Assembly (NCBI GenBank): GCA_903866915.1
Contig: CAIPPO010000112.1
Coordinates: forward strand, 1-43,238
Direction of reading: 5' to 3'
DNA length: 43,238 nucleotides
Source of the DNA: an uncultured Mucilaginibacter sp.
GTDB taxonomy: Bacteria > Bacteroidota > Bacteroidia > Sphingobacteriales > Sphingobacteriaceae
Position numbers and translations under genes: made by a program. Shown here piece by piece: positions 1 to 7,415 of the stretch (positions are counted from its first letter, which is position 1; every line of letters starts with the position of its first letter). The notes under the pieces were generated by a model that had not been told where the DNA came from, made no database searches, and saw nothing but the letters and a program-made list of their open reading frames with translations.

Positions 1-13
1 ATGTGAAAAGTGC

Positions 14-75
14 GTACTCCGTGGGAGTACCCTGGTTATAGAAAAATACCTTATTTATTCGGCTCCATCGGAGCC
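14..75. repeat. Pair of small palindromes (REP-like)
   Basis: Two perfect hairpins share the core CTCC-loop-GGAG. The first has 7-bp arms (GTACTCC at 14-20, GGAGTAC at 24-30) and a 3-base loop; the second has 6-bp arms (GGCTCC at 61-66, GGAGCC at 70-75) and a 3-base loop. A 30-base AT-rich spacer separates them. The layout resembles repeated extragenic palindromes of Bacteroidota. Neither hairpin is followed by a T-run, so they do not look like terminators. Copy number elsewhere in the genome cannot be seen from here. Confidence 0.55.
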
Positions 76-155
76 TCCTGTTCGCAGCCCGGTTTTTATG
101 CTATTGCCACCTGCCTGTTTGTCGCAAAATTCGTAGTTTCGCACACTCATTAAAA

Positions 156-1529
156 ATGCAAAAAAGCAGGCTGACCCTTTACATTGTTATTGCACTCGTT
201 TTGGGTGTTGGTGTCGGTTATATCTATAATAGCCAGGTCATCATTGGGATCAATGCAAAGATCAGCCAGGCCGAAGTGAATATTAAAGCAACTGATGCCC
301 AGCTTAAACCAATAAAAGATACCACCATTGTCTCTTATGTTCATTTAAAAACCGAAAGGTTATCCGAGGCCAAAGCCAAACAGCAATACAATAACGACTG
401 CGATGACAAACTGGAAGGCTTCAGTATACTCAGCGATATTTTCTTACGCCTCATAAAAATGATCGTCGGACCGCTTATTTTCAGCACGCTGGTAGTTGGC
501 GTAGCAAAAGTTGGAGATATCAAAGCTGTGGGCAGGATCGGTGGGCGAACACTATTGCTTTTTGTTGGCATTAGTTTTATATCGCTGCTGGTTGGTATGC
601 TGCTGGTTAACTTTTTTGAGCCGGGTACCGCCATGCATTTGTCGCTGCCAACTACTGCTTCCGGTGTCGAGATTAAGAAAACAGCACTGTCACTGCGTGA
701 TTTTATCGGTCACGTTTTTCCAAGAAGCTTTGCTGAGGCAATGGCGAATAACGAAGTGCTGCAGATTGTGGTATTTTCGCTGTTCTTCGGTGTGGCAACC
801 GCTGCAATAGGGGAAAAACGCGCTATCATTATCAAATTTATGGATGCCGTTGCCCATGTCATCATGAAAATTACCGGTTATGTGATGCAATTAGCGCCGC
901 TGGCAGTTTTTGGGGCGATAACAGTTGTTGTAGCTAAAGAAGGACTGGGTATTATATCAACCTACGCTACATTTATCGGTGAGTTTTACCTGGGACTCCT
1001 GATATTATGGTTGCTGATCATCGGCGGAGCATCTATCGTATTGAAGCAACGGGCATTTCATCTTTTAAATAAAACGCAGGACGCCATATTGGTCGCTTTC
1101 AGTACCTCTACCAGCGAAGCCGCGTTGCCGCGTGCTATGGTAGAACTGGAACGTTTTGGCTGCGATAATAAGATTGTGAGTTTTGTTTTGCCCTTGGGCT
1201 ATTCCTTTAACCTCGTAGGTTCTATGATATATCTAACCTTTGCGCTGCTGTTTTTGGCGCAGGCTTATGGGATTCATCCGTCACTTGCACACCAGTTTTC
1301 GATGCTGATGGTACTGATGCTGATGAGCAAGGGGGTGGCAGGTGTGCCACGGGCGGCTTTGGTTGTGTTAGCCGGGGCAGTTGGTATGTTTAATATTCCC
1401 GAAGCGGGCCTGGCGCTCCTTTTAGGAATAGATCCGCTGCTGGATATGGGGCGCTCAGCTACCAACGTGCTGGGCAACGTGATGGCGACCGCCGTAGTTA
1501 GTAAATGGGAAAATGCATTGGAAGAATAA
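156..1529 (+). CDS. Dicarboxylate/amino acid:cation symporter (DAACS family)
   Basis: Secondary transporter of the SLC1/DAACS family (GltP, DctA, GltPh relatives), which takes up glutamate, aspartate or C4-dicarboxylates with protons or Na+ across the inner membrane. Family hallmarks are visible: the serine-rich re-entrant loop STSTSEAALPRAM (about residues 315-327), the SKGVAGVPRAA segment (from residue 391, matching the family's TSKGxAGV), and the final TNVLGNVMATAVVSKW helix (from residue 436). At 457 residues it is somewhat long for the family; the extra length lies between the first membrane helix and the second (about residues 27-85), a charged stretch probably in the periplasm. Substrate cannot be read from the sequence. 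Only a weak promoter-like match lies upstream (TAGTTTCG at 134-141). It is followed after 10 bases by a small gene, probably co-transcribed. Confidence 0.9.
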   Translation: MQKSRLTLYIVIALVLGVGVGYIYNSQVIIGINAKISQAEVNIKATDAQLKPIKDTTIVSYVHLKTERLSEAKAKQQYNNDCDDKLEGFSILSDIFLRLIKMIVGPLIFSTLVVGVAKVGDIKAVGRIGGRTLLLFVGISFISLLVGMLLVNFFEPGTAMHLSLPTTASGVEIKKTALSLRDFIGHVFPRSFAEAMANNEVLQIVVFSLFFGVATAAIGEKRAIIIKFMDAVAHVIMKITGYVMQLAPLAVFGAITVVVAKEGLGIISTYATFIGEFYLGLLILWLLIIGGASIVLKQRAFHLLNKTQDAILVAFSTSTSEAALPRAMVELERFGCDNKIVSFVLPLGYSFNLVGSMIYLTFALLFLAQAYGIHPSLAHQFSMLMVLMLMSKGVAGVPRAALVVLAGAVGMFNIPEAGLALLLGIDPLLDMGRSATNVLGNVMATAVVSKWENALEE

Positions 1530-1539
1530 TTGAATCAAC

Positions 1540-2046
1540 ATGAATAAAACCTCAAAAAAAATATTTCTGATGGCAAGTGTGATCGTGCCATTCCTTATTT
1601 ACTGCGTAGTATACTATGCTCATGTCTTTAAGAATGCGCCATACCGGTTTGATGAGTTTCAATATTTTACATTTGCTTATGGACCCGGTGATAGCCTCGT
1701 GAACAAATACGACTCACGTACAGGCGATTATCAATTTGTAAACGTGCAAAACAAATTGGTTAAAATGAATGTGCATCTACCAAAAGAAGAAATGCTTTAC
1801 CTGCACCAGAAAGCTGCCGAACTTGGCTTTTGGGACTGGCCAACAGAAATTGTGGGCGATACAAGTCAGACGCGGGGAGGGGAAAGGGCACCACGTTATG
1901 TGACTGAATTTGTATACAAGCGCAAAACTAAAAAAGTTATTTTTGATGAGTCGTACTACGGTGACGACCGGTTGAAAGGCGCCAATCGCCAAATGATAAA
2001 AGAAATAGAATTGGTGCTTAAGAAAGAGACGGAACAATCTAAATAA
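1540..2046 (+). CDS. Membrane-anchored hypothetical protein
   Basis: I do not recognise this 168-residue protein. A lysine-rich start (MNKTSKKIFL) leads into one hydrophobic segment (about residues 8-28), which should act as an uncleaved signal anchor or signal peptide, so the rest faces the periplasm. The soluble part is rich in aromatic and charged residues and ends in a lysine/glutamate-rich helix-like tail (IKEIELVLKKETEQSK). There are no cysteines after the membrane segment and no catalytic motif that I can name. The gene starts 10 bases after the symporter stop, so the two are probably one transcript; a link to the symporter is inferred from position only. Confidence 0.7.
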   Translation: MNKTSKKIFLMASVIVPFLIYCVVYYAHVFKNAPYRFDEFQYFTFAYGPGDSLVNKYDSRTGDYQFVNVQNKLVKMNVHLPKEEMLYLHQKAAELGFWDWPTEIVGDTSQTRGGERAPRYVTEFVYKRKTKKVIFDESYYGDDRLKGANRQMIKEIELVLKKETEQSK

Positions 2047-2054
2047 ATTTTCTG

Positions 2055-2085
2055 TTGCTGTTTGCAAATCAAATTCCTATATTTG
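2055..2085 (+). promoter_or_regulatory. Bacteroidota-type promoter of rplU-rpmA
   Basis: TTG at 2055-2057 is followed, after 20 bases, by TATATTTG at 2078-2085, matching the Bacteroidota housekeeping consensus (TTG, 17-23 bases, TAnnTTTG). Transcription should start a few bases after 2085, giving an AT-rich leader of about 30 bases before the rplU start at 2120. This is the best promoter match in the window. Confidence 0.75.
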
Positions 2086-2119
2086 CACCTCGAAATTTAA
2101 AAACAAATTATTAATAACC

Positions 2120-2428
2120 ATGTACGCAATAGTAAGTATAGCCGGACAGCAATTTAAGGTTGCTAAAGACCAGCAGATCTTTGTACACCGTTTACAAGGA
2201 GATGAAGGCGCTAGTATTGAATTTGACAATGTGTTATTAGCAGAAAACGAAGGCACCTTCAAATTGGGTAAAGATTTGAAAGGCGCTAAAGTATCGGCTA
2301 AGATCCTGTCTCATTTAAAAGGTGATAAAGTAATCGTCTTCAAAAAGAAAAGAAGAAAAGGTTACGAAAAGAAAAATGGCCACCGCCAGCAATTTACCAA
2401 GATCGAGATCACCGGTATCAGTTTATAA
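2120..2428 (+). CDS. rplU: 50S ribosomal protein L21
   Basis: Ribosomal protein L21 (bL21), which binds 23S rRNA in the large subunit. The 102-residue length is normal. The start MYAIVSIAGQQFKV and the C-terminal basic segment KKKRRKGYEKKNGHRQQFT followed by KIEITGI are hallmarks of the family. It is the first gene of the usual rplU-rpmA pair, with its own strong promoter 35 bases upstream and rpmA starting 50 bases downstream. Confidence 0.98.
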   Translation: MYAIVSIAGQQFKVAKDQQIFVHRLQGDEGASIEFDNVLLAENEGTFKLGKDLKGAKVSAKILSHLKGDKVIVFKKKRRKGYEKKNGHRQQFTKIEITGISL

Positions 2429-2478
2429 TTAAGGTTTTAACAGGTCCCCGATACAAGGGGCTATAAAAAATACAGAAA

Positions 2479-2940
2479 ATGGCACACAAAAAAGGGGCCG
2501 GTAGTTCCAGAAACGGTCGCGAATCACATAGCAAGCGTTTAGGTATCAAGATATTTGGTGGTCAGCCCGCAATTGCAGGTAACATCATCGTACGTCAGCG
2601 TGGTACCCGCCACAATCCAGGACTGAACGTAGGCATCGGTAAAGATCATACATTATTTGCTTTGACTGATGGTTTAGTAACTTTCAAAAAGAAAGCTGAC
2701 AACCGTTCATACGTATCGGTATTGCCTCCGCAGCCCGAAGTAGTAGTTGTTGAAGCTCCTAAAGCAAAACCTGCTGCTAAAGCTGCTCCAAAAGCAGTAG
2801 AAGCGCCGGTTGCTGAAGTTGTAGCTGAGCCAGTTGCAGAAGTTGCAGCCGCGCCAGTTGCTGAAGAAGCTCCAAAAGCTAAGAAAGCTGCTGCTCCAAA
2901 AGCAAAGAAAGCTGATAAAGAAGAAGGCGCTGCTGAATAA
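2479..2940 (+). CDS. rpmA: 50S ribosomal protein L27 with long C-terminal tail
   Basis: Ribosomal protein L27 (bL27), whose N-terminus reaches towards the peptidyl transferase centre. The core (residues 1 to about 86) is canonical: [43 protein letters not shown]. It begins directly with AHKKG, so it lacks the cleavable N-terminal extension seen in Firmicutes. The family is usually about 85-90 residues long, but this protein has 153. The extra 67 residues are low-complexity, made of Ala, Pro, Val, Glu and Lys, with an acidic middle (repeated PVAEV-type units) and a lysine-rich end ([12 protein letters not shown]). The reading frame and codon use continue smoothly into the tail and a terminator follows the stop, so the tail is part of the gene, not a frameshift product. 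Confidence 0.97.
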   Translation: MAHKKGAGSSRNGRESHSKRLGIKIFGGQPAIAGNIIVRQRGTRHNPGLNVGIGKDHTLFALTDGLVTFKKKADNRSYVSVLPPQPEVVVVEAPKAKPAAKAAPKAVEAPVAEVVAEPVAEVAAAPVAEEAPKAKKAAAPKAKKADKEEGAAE

Positions 2941-2964
2941 GCAGTAATTCAGAATATAATTAAG

Positions 2965-2994
2965 AGCCTGTATCGTTAGATACGGGCTTTTTTT
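2965..2994 (+). terminator. Rho-independent terminator after rpmA
   Basis: A 10-bp stem (AGCCTGTATC at 2965-2974 with GATACGGGCT at 2979-2988, one G-U pair) closes a 4-base loop and runs into seven T residues (2988-2994). It ends the rplU-rpmA transcript. Confidence 0.9.
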
Positions 2995-3503
2995 GTTGCG
3001 GCGCGGCCCAGGGTGGTTGGCGCATAGCGGGATGAATTATTGGAAAGACTATGTCATTCCGAACGAGCAGAAAGTGTGTATGAAATGGCGCGAGGAGAAA
3101 ACTTCGCATTTTGTCTGAACCTTGTTTTGACAGATTTAGGGATAGCCCTGATGCTTAAATATAATTTGTCATTGCTGTAAGAGCAGGGCGGACGGCGGGT
3201 GGTAGCGATGAAGCAATCGCAAGGAGGCAGGTATCCTGGTTGGTTATGTACGGAAAGCTCAACAGTAAGACGGGCCTAAAAGCATACCTTGCGATTGCCA
3301 CGGCGCCCCTTTCGCGCAAAACCCATGCTGGCACCTCGCAATGACATGGGTTTTAGAACTTGATTGGCTCATGCTAATCCAAAAATCCGGCAAATCAGGG
3401 TTCAGACTGAAATCAATATAATTATCCTAATGCAGCGCCCCGGCTTCTCCGTGTGCTAAATTGAACCGCTGAGGTGCGTAGTTTATATGTTTAAAGAGGC
3501 TTT
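2995..3503. other. Gene-free region with repeat elements
   Basis: I see no credible coding sequence in these 509 bases. The segment starting TGTCATTCCGAACGAGCAGA (from 3051) and the nested inverted repeat at 3167-3346 both look like dispersed intergenic repeats of Sphingobacteriaceae. The last 150 bases, downstream of the minus-strand TonB-C gene, show nothing recognisable. Confidence 0.5.
3167..3346. repeat. 180-bp nested inverted repeat (MITE/REP-like)
   Basis: The ends are a perfect 9-bp inverted repeat (TGTCATTGC at 3167-3175, GCAATGACA at 3338-3346). Inside lies a second perfect 12-bp pair (GCAATCGCAAGG at 3213-3224, CCTTGCGATTGC at 3287-3298). A third 10-bp pair (AAAACCCATG at 3318-3327, CATGGGTTTT at 3345-3354) overlaps the right end. 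The words CATTGC/GCAATGAC and GAAGCAATCGC are those of abundant intergenic repeats I know from Bacteroidota genomes. It encodes nothing, so it is at most a non-autonomous element. Confidence 0.6.
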
Positions 3504-3932
3504 TTATTTGTTTTTGGGTAATTGAAAATTCATAGGAATGGAATATTTATACTCGACAGGTTTTTTATGATGAGTTCCGGGAATCCATTTTGGTGAGCAT
3601 TTAAGAACCCTTACAGCTTCTTCATCCAATTCTTGATTCACACTTTTTCTAATTTGAATTTTATCAATGGTTCCGTCTTTTTCAACCGAAAAGTTTAAAA
3701 TAACTTTACCCTGAATATGCTCTTTAGCTGCTTTGGCAGGATAATGAATATTCTTTGCGATAAATAGAGAAAACTGTTTCATTCCGCCGGGGAAGTCAGG
3801 CGGGAGAAAATCATCATCGTTAAATGAGTTTATTTCGTTAATTAGGATTGTATCAGGAAACTTCAATTTTGGTTGTCCCTTCGCAAAGCTAAATGAAGCA
3901 ACTATCCCTACAATCAAAAATAGTACCTTCAT
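3504..3932 (-). CDS. Secreted TonB C-terminal domain protein
   Basis: A 142-residue protein with a signal peptide (MKVLFLIVGIVASFSFAKG, cleavage probably near residues 19-20) and a single TonB C-terminal domain (about residues 50-138). The domain shows FPGGMKQFSLFIAKNIHYPAKA, then IQGKVILNFSVEKDGTI, then LDEEAVRVLKCSPKWIPG, the standard order in Bacteroidota TonB_C proteins. It lacks the membrane anchor and proline-rich spacer of a true TonB, so it probably does not transmit energy; it may be a periplasmic binding or scaffold domain. It begins 5 bases after the M1 peptidase stop and is the last gene of that run. Closely related to the tandem-domain protein at 5527-6276. Confidence 0.85.
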   Translation of the reverse strand: MKVLFLIVGIVASFSFAKGQPKLKFPDTILINEINSFNDDDFLPPDFPGGMKQFSLFIAKNIHYPAKAAKEHIQGKVILNFSVEKDGTIDKIQIRKSVNQELDEEAVRVLKCSPKWIPGTHHKKPVEYKYSIPMNFQLPKNK

Positions 3933-3937
3933 TTGAA

Positions 3938-5530
3938 CTATTCAATTACCACCCTCTTAATGTAAAATACCTCCGGATCAACAACCGGTACTGTTTTACT
4001 TTCGATAGTCACACCTTTGCCGTTGGCCAGGATATGTTTAATGCCGCTGTCAGTTACAACATCCATTGGGAGTGGGATGCCGATGTTTGTTAATTGAATT
4101 AAATATTTATTGCCCGGCTTAGCCTGCACGTGTATCTCCAGTTTCGCTGTCGTTCTTAAATAAAGATCAAACAGCGGTTTCAGGTTCTGGCCAGATTCTT
4201 TGGTGAAGAATTGTTCCACATCATCCGTGTTAACCAGGTTGTCGTAGGTATACTGCGGACTGGTTACAAACTTCTTTAAGGCCGGGAAAAACAGGCTGTC
4301 GCCAATCACATATCGCAGCGTATGCATAAAGAAAGCGCCTTTGGAATAGATATCGTTGATATAAGCTGCTTCCTCATCCATATCAGGGTGCTGTACTACA
4401 GGCAATTTGTTTTCTATGCCAAATATACTTTGCTGAAATATCTTATTATATGCTGCTTCGCCTGCTAATTCCCGGGTATATAATGCATCACCAAAAGAAC
4501 ATATGCCCTCGTGGATCCAATAATCGGCCCAATCTTTAGCCGTAACCTTATTACCCCACCATTCGTGCCCGAATTCGTGATGCATCAGCCAGTCGTAATC
4601 TTCGCCACCGATCTTGGTATACCTGAATTTATTCCCGTAAGCCACCATAGTCTGGTGCTCCATGCCTAAATGCGGCGTTTCTACCATGGCTATCTTTTCT
4701 TTTGCAAAAGGGTATTCGCCAAAATACTTTTCCTGTTCGTGGATAGTCTTTTCAAATATATCCAGGAAATGTTCGGCTTTATCCGCATGCTCCTTTAAAA
4801 CATAAAACTGTACCGTGGTTTTGGTGCCGTTTACCGTAGTAAATGGACGAATAAAAGGCTGAAAATCGCCAACATTAAACAGGATACTATAGTTATTAAT
4901 GGTATAATTGGTTTTCCAATGAAAAGTGGCCGTTTCGCCGTGTTTTTTAATGCTTTGCAGTATGCCCGGGCCAGCAACAACCAGATCTTTAGGTACGGTA
5001 ATAATCAGGTCGACACCCTCATTAGGTTCGTCGGAAGGATGGTCCTTGCAGGGGAAATAAAGCTTACCTCCCGCACCTTCGGCTGTAATGGCCATCCACT
5101 GGTGACCGGTTGAATCTTTGGTCCAGGTAAACCCATCATCCCATGGAGGACGCCGGGCAACGTGCGGCTTGCCACCATAAAACACCTTTACGCTGGCACG
5201 CCCTTCGGGCAAATCTTTATCCAGGTGTACGGTGATTAATTTATTACTGAATTCGAATGCCTGCATTTTGCCATTAACCAAAACGTTTTGTACGCTATAA
5301 TCATCCATCAAATCAAACAGCAAAACCCGGGTTGGTTTGGAAAGTATAAAATCAATAGTTGTAGAACCGCCAATAGCATGCTGATTAAAATCAATGCCCA
5401 GTTGGATGGTGTAGTGCCTGATATCCATTATAGCCTGCTCGGGTTTGAGTTTGCCGCCGGAGGTAAGGGTTTGGGCGTGCGAAGCTACTGAGCCAATCAG
5501 TAGTAAAGCAATCAATATCTTCTTCATCAT
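3938..5530 (-). CDS. Secreted M1 family zinc metallopeptidase
   Basis: A zinc aminopeptidase-like enzyme of family M1 (gluzincin). A signal peptide (MMKKILIALLLIGSVASHAQ) sends it to the periplasm or outside. The zinc site is intact: HEFGH at residues 318-322 and the third ligand Glu at 341, exactly 18 residues later. The exopeptidase motif GxMEN appears as GMEHQ, with His for Asn. At 530 residues it is shorter than aminopeptidase N (about 850) and consists of the N-terminal beta domain and catalytic domain plus a short C-terminal part. The first ATG overlaps the stop of the upstream TonB-C gene by four bases; the next codon is also ATG, so the true start may be one residue later. It sits between two TonB-C proteins, suggesting a joint role in peptide handling at the envelope. 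Confidence 0.9.
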   Translation of the reverse strand: MMKKILIALLLIGSVASHAQTLTSGGKLKPEQAIMDIRHYTIQLGIDFNQHAIGGSTTIDFILSKPTRVLLFDLMDDYSVQNVLVNGKMQAFEFSNKLITVHLDKDLPEGRASVKVFYGGKPHVARRPPWDDGFTWTKDSTGHQWMAITAEGAGGKLYFPCKDHPSDEPNEGVDLIITVPKDLVVAGPGILQSIKKHGETATFHWKTNYTINNYSILFNVGDFQPFIRPFTTVNGTKTTVQFYVLKEHADKAEHFLDIFEKTIHEQEKYFGEYPFAKEKIAMVETPHLGMEHQTMVAYGNKFRYTKIGGEDYDWLMHHEFGHEWWGNKVTAKDWADYWIHEGICSFGDALYTRELAGEAAYNKIFQQSIFGIENKLPVVQHPDMDEEAAYINDIYSKGAFFMHTLRYVIGDSLFFPALKKFVTSPQYTYDNLVNTDDVEQFFTKESGQNLKPLFDLYLRTTAKLEIHVQAKPGNKYLIQLTNIGIPLPMDVVTDSGIKHILANGKGVTIESKTVPVVDPEVFYIKRVVIE

Positions 5531-6276
5531 TGTTGATCTTCTGTTTTAAATTTAAAATATACAAAAGCGGTATACATGATACGAGCGCTATTTCCGTTCT
5601 GAATTCCCGGTGTCCATTTTGGACTATCTTTTAATAGCCTAATAGCTTCATTTGAAAAATCGATCGATGGACTGGAAATTATTCGGAAATTGCTAAGTGA
5701 ACCGTCTCTTTCAACTATGAAATCTATCATCACTTTTCCTTGTATTTTGTTTCTTCTTGGTTCAGCGGGATATCTCAAACTATCTTGAAGGCATTGAATA
5801 AATTTCTCCGAACCACCCGGAAATGATGGCATGTGTTCTACAGCGGTAAATATTTTCAGGGAATCGGTTTGCACAAAAGATGGCAATTTAAAGCTGATAG
5901 GCAGGGTAAAACTAGTTTTTACCGCCATTCCGTTCTGAATAGCTGGCTTCCATTTTGGCGATTTTTTGATTACCCGTACCGCTTCGGAATCAATTTCTGC
6001 AGATACACTTCTCAGGATTTTTATTTCACTGAGCGAACCATCTTTTTCAACGAAAAACGAGATAAAAACTTTCCCCTGCACCTTTTCGATAACTGCTTTT
6101 ACCGGGTATTGCAAATTATTTGAAAGGAAATTGATGAATGCGGCGGATCCGCCCGGGAACTGAGGCATCTGTTCGACAGATGTAAAAATTGGGCCTTCTT
6201 TTGTTGTGTCGTTTTTTTGAGCTTTTACAATAGTTAATGTAAATAAAATCAATATGGTCAATAATGCTTTCTTCAT
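5527..6276 (-). CDS. Secreted protein with two tandem TonB C-terminal domains
   Basis: A 249-residue protein with a signal peptide (MKKALLTILILFTLTIVKAQ) followed by two copies of the TonB C-terminal domain. Copy 1 covers about residues 33-132 (MPQFPGGSAAFINFLSNNLQ, VQGKVFISFFVEKDGSL, SEAVRVIKKSPKWKPAIQNG). Copy 2 covers about residues 144-243 (MPSFPGGSEKFIQCLQDSL, IQGKVMIDFIVERDGSL, NEAIRLLKDSPKWTPGIQNG). The matched motif order shows an internal duplication. There is no membrane anchor or proline-rich spacer, so it is not a canonical energy transducer. The stop overlaps the M1 peptidase start (ATGA), and the polyprenyl synthetase gene ends 12 bases upstream, so expression is probably joint. 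Confidence 0.85.
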   Translation of the reverse strand: MKKALLTILILFTLTIVKAQKNDTTKEGPIFTSVEQMPQFPGGSAAFINFLSNNLQYPVKAVIEKVQGKVFISFFVEKDGSLSEIKILRSVSAEIDSEAVRVIKKSPKWKPAIQNGMAVKTSFTLPISFKLPSFVQTDSLKIFTAVEHMPSFPGGSEKFIQCLQDSLRYPAEPRRNKIQGKVMIDFIVERDGSLSNFRIISSPSIDFSNEAIRLLKDSPKWTPGIQNGNSARIMYTAFVYFKFKTEDQQ

Positions 6277-6288
6277 ATTATAAATTTA

Positions 6289-7263
6289 CTAATACTCGCG
6301 CACCATCAAGCTATCGGCAAAGACGCGCAAGGCTTGTTTATTATCTTCGGGGAGTTTAACCGCGTCGAGCGAATCAAATGCTTTTTTAACATAAGTATGC
6401 ATGGCTTCCCAGGCAAATTGACGGATATTAAGCTGATCGTAAATGGCAGTTACCGCATCAACTTTTTCTTTAGGAGGAAAATCTGTTCCGGATAACCAGT
6501 GTTCCAGGTCATTTAATGCTCCAGAATCAGTAAGTTCGAGTGCTTTGATCAGCAAGAAGGTTTTTTTGTTGGAAAGTATATCTCCGCCAACCTGTTTACC
6601 GAATTTATCAGGGTCGCCATATACATCCAGAATATCATCCTGTAACTGGAATGCTACACCCAAATGCTCGCCAAAGGATTGTAACAGCAAGGCATTCCGG
6701 TTATCAGCACCGCCGATAAGCGCGCCGATTTTAAGGGCACTACCCAGTACCACAGCGGTTTTTAAGCGGATCATATTGATGTATTCATCAATATGCACGT
6801 CATTACGCTGTTCGAAATCCATGTCAAACTGCTGACCTTCGCATACGCCAACTGCAGTCTCATTGAAGATCTGCATAATAGGCCGTAACAGATGATCGTC
6901 CACATTCATCATCAATTTATAGCCTTCAACCAGCATCACATCACCGGATAATATAGCCACATTGGTATTCCACTTTTCATGAACGGTTACTTTGCCGCGG
7001 CGCAATGGCGCATTGTCCATAATATCGTCGTGCATCAGCGTAAAATTGTGAAACACTTCAATAGCCAGGGCAGGAGATATCGCCTTGCGCACGTCGCCAC
7101 CAAACAGATCACATGCCATCAATACCAGCGCCGGCCTGATGCGTTTACCACCCAATGCAAGAATATATTTTATAGGTTCATACAGGTCGGCAGGAGCAAG
7201 CGGGAATTTGAGTTCGTTAACTTCTGTTGCAATGAGTTCCTGCAGATCACTTAGTTTAGCCAT
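6289..7263 (-). CDS. Polyprenyl synthetase (trans-isoprenyl diphosphate synthase)
   Basis: A cytoplasmic enzyme that extends isoprenyl diphosphates with isopentenyl diphosphate to make the side chain of menaquinone or related lipids. Both Mg2+-binding aspartate motifs are present: DDIMD at 79-83 (first aspartate-rich motif) and DDILD at 209-213 (second). GGKRIRP at 38-44 binds diphosphate. The residue five before the first motif is Phe74, which in many family members limits chain length, so a short or medium product is possible but unproven. The 324-residue length is typical. It lies 152 bases downstream of rnr and 12 bases upstream of the tandem TonB-C gene. Eight C residues stand just before the start codon. 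Confidence 0.95.
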   Translation of the reverse strand: MAKLSDLQELIATEVNELKFPLAPADLYEPIKYILALGGKRIRPALVLMACDLFGGDVRKAISPALAIEVFHNFTLMHDDIMDNAPLRRGKVTVHEKWNTNVAILSGDVMLVEGYKLMMNVDDHLLRPIMQIFNETAVGVCEGQQFDMDFEQRNDVHIDEYINMIRLKTAVVLGSALKIGALIGGADNRNALLLQSFGEHLGVAFQLQDDILDVYGDPDKFGKQVGGDILSNKKTFLLIKALELTDSGALNDLEHWLSGTDFPPKEKVDAVTAIYDQLNIRQFAWEAMHTYVKKAFDSLDAVKLPEDNKQALRVFADSLMVREY

Positions 7264-7415
7264 GCGGGGGGGGTAGTTATTGAATTAGTGAGTTGTTTTA
7301 TAGCTGTATTGTATTATAGCTGGACTGTTTGTTGAACAAGCGATTAATCCAATGCCAAATGCCCAATGGCACGAAAGTAACAAATGCTCCAAAATTTCCC
7401 AACCTATTCAACAAT
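7264..7415. other. rnr/polyprenyl synthetase spacer with C8 tract
   Basis: Read on the minus strand, the spacer ends with CCCCCCCCGC (plus-strand G run 7266-7273) right before the polyprenyl synthetase ATG, where a ribosome binding site would be expected. Loosely matching words (GAATTAGTGAGTTG near 7282 and CAATTCACTCATTC near 7411) could pair imperfectly. I see no consensus promoter. Confidence 0.4.

Noticed and set aside
134..141. TAGTTTCG as a promoter -7 box for the symporter gene
   Set aside because: One mismatch to TAnnTTTG, and the nearest TTG (104-106) is 27 bases away; only a mismatched CTG stands at the right distance.
2995..3503. CRISPR array or insertion sequence in the gene-free region
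   Set aside because: The repeats are inverted, not evenly spaced direct repeats, and there is no transposase frame.
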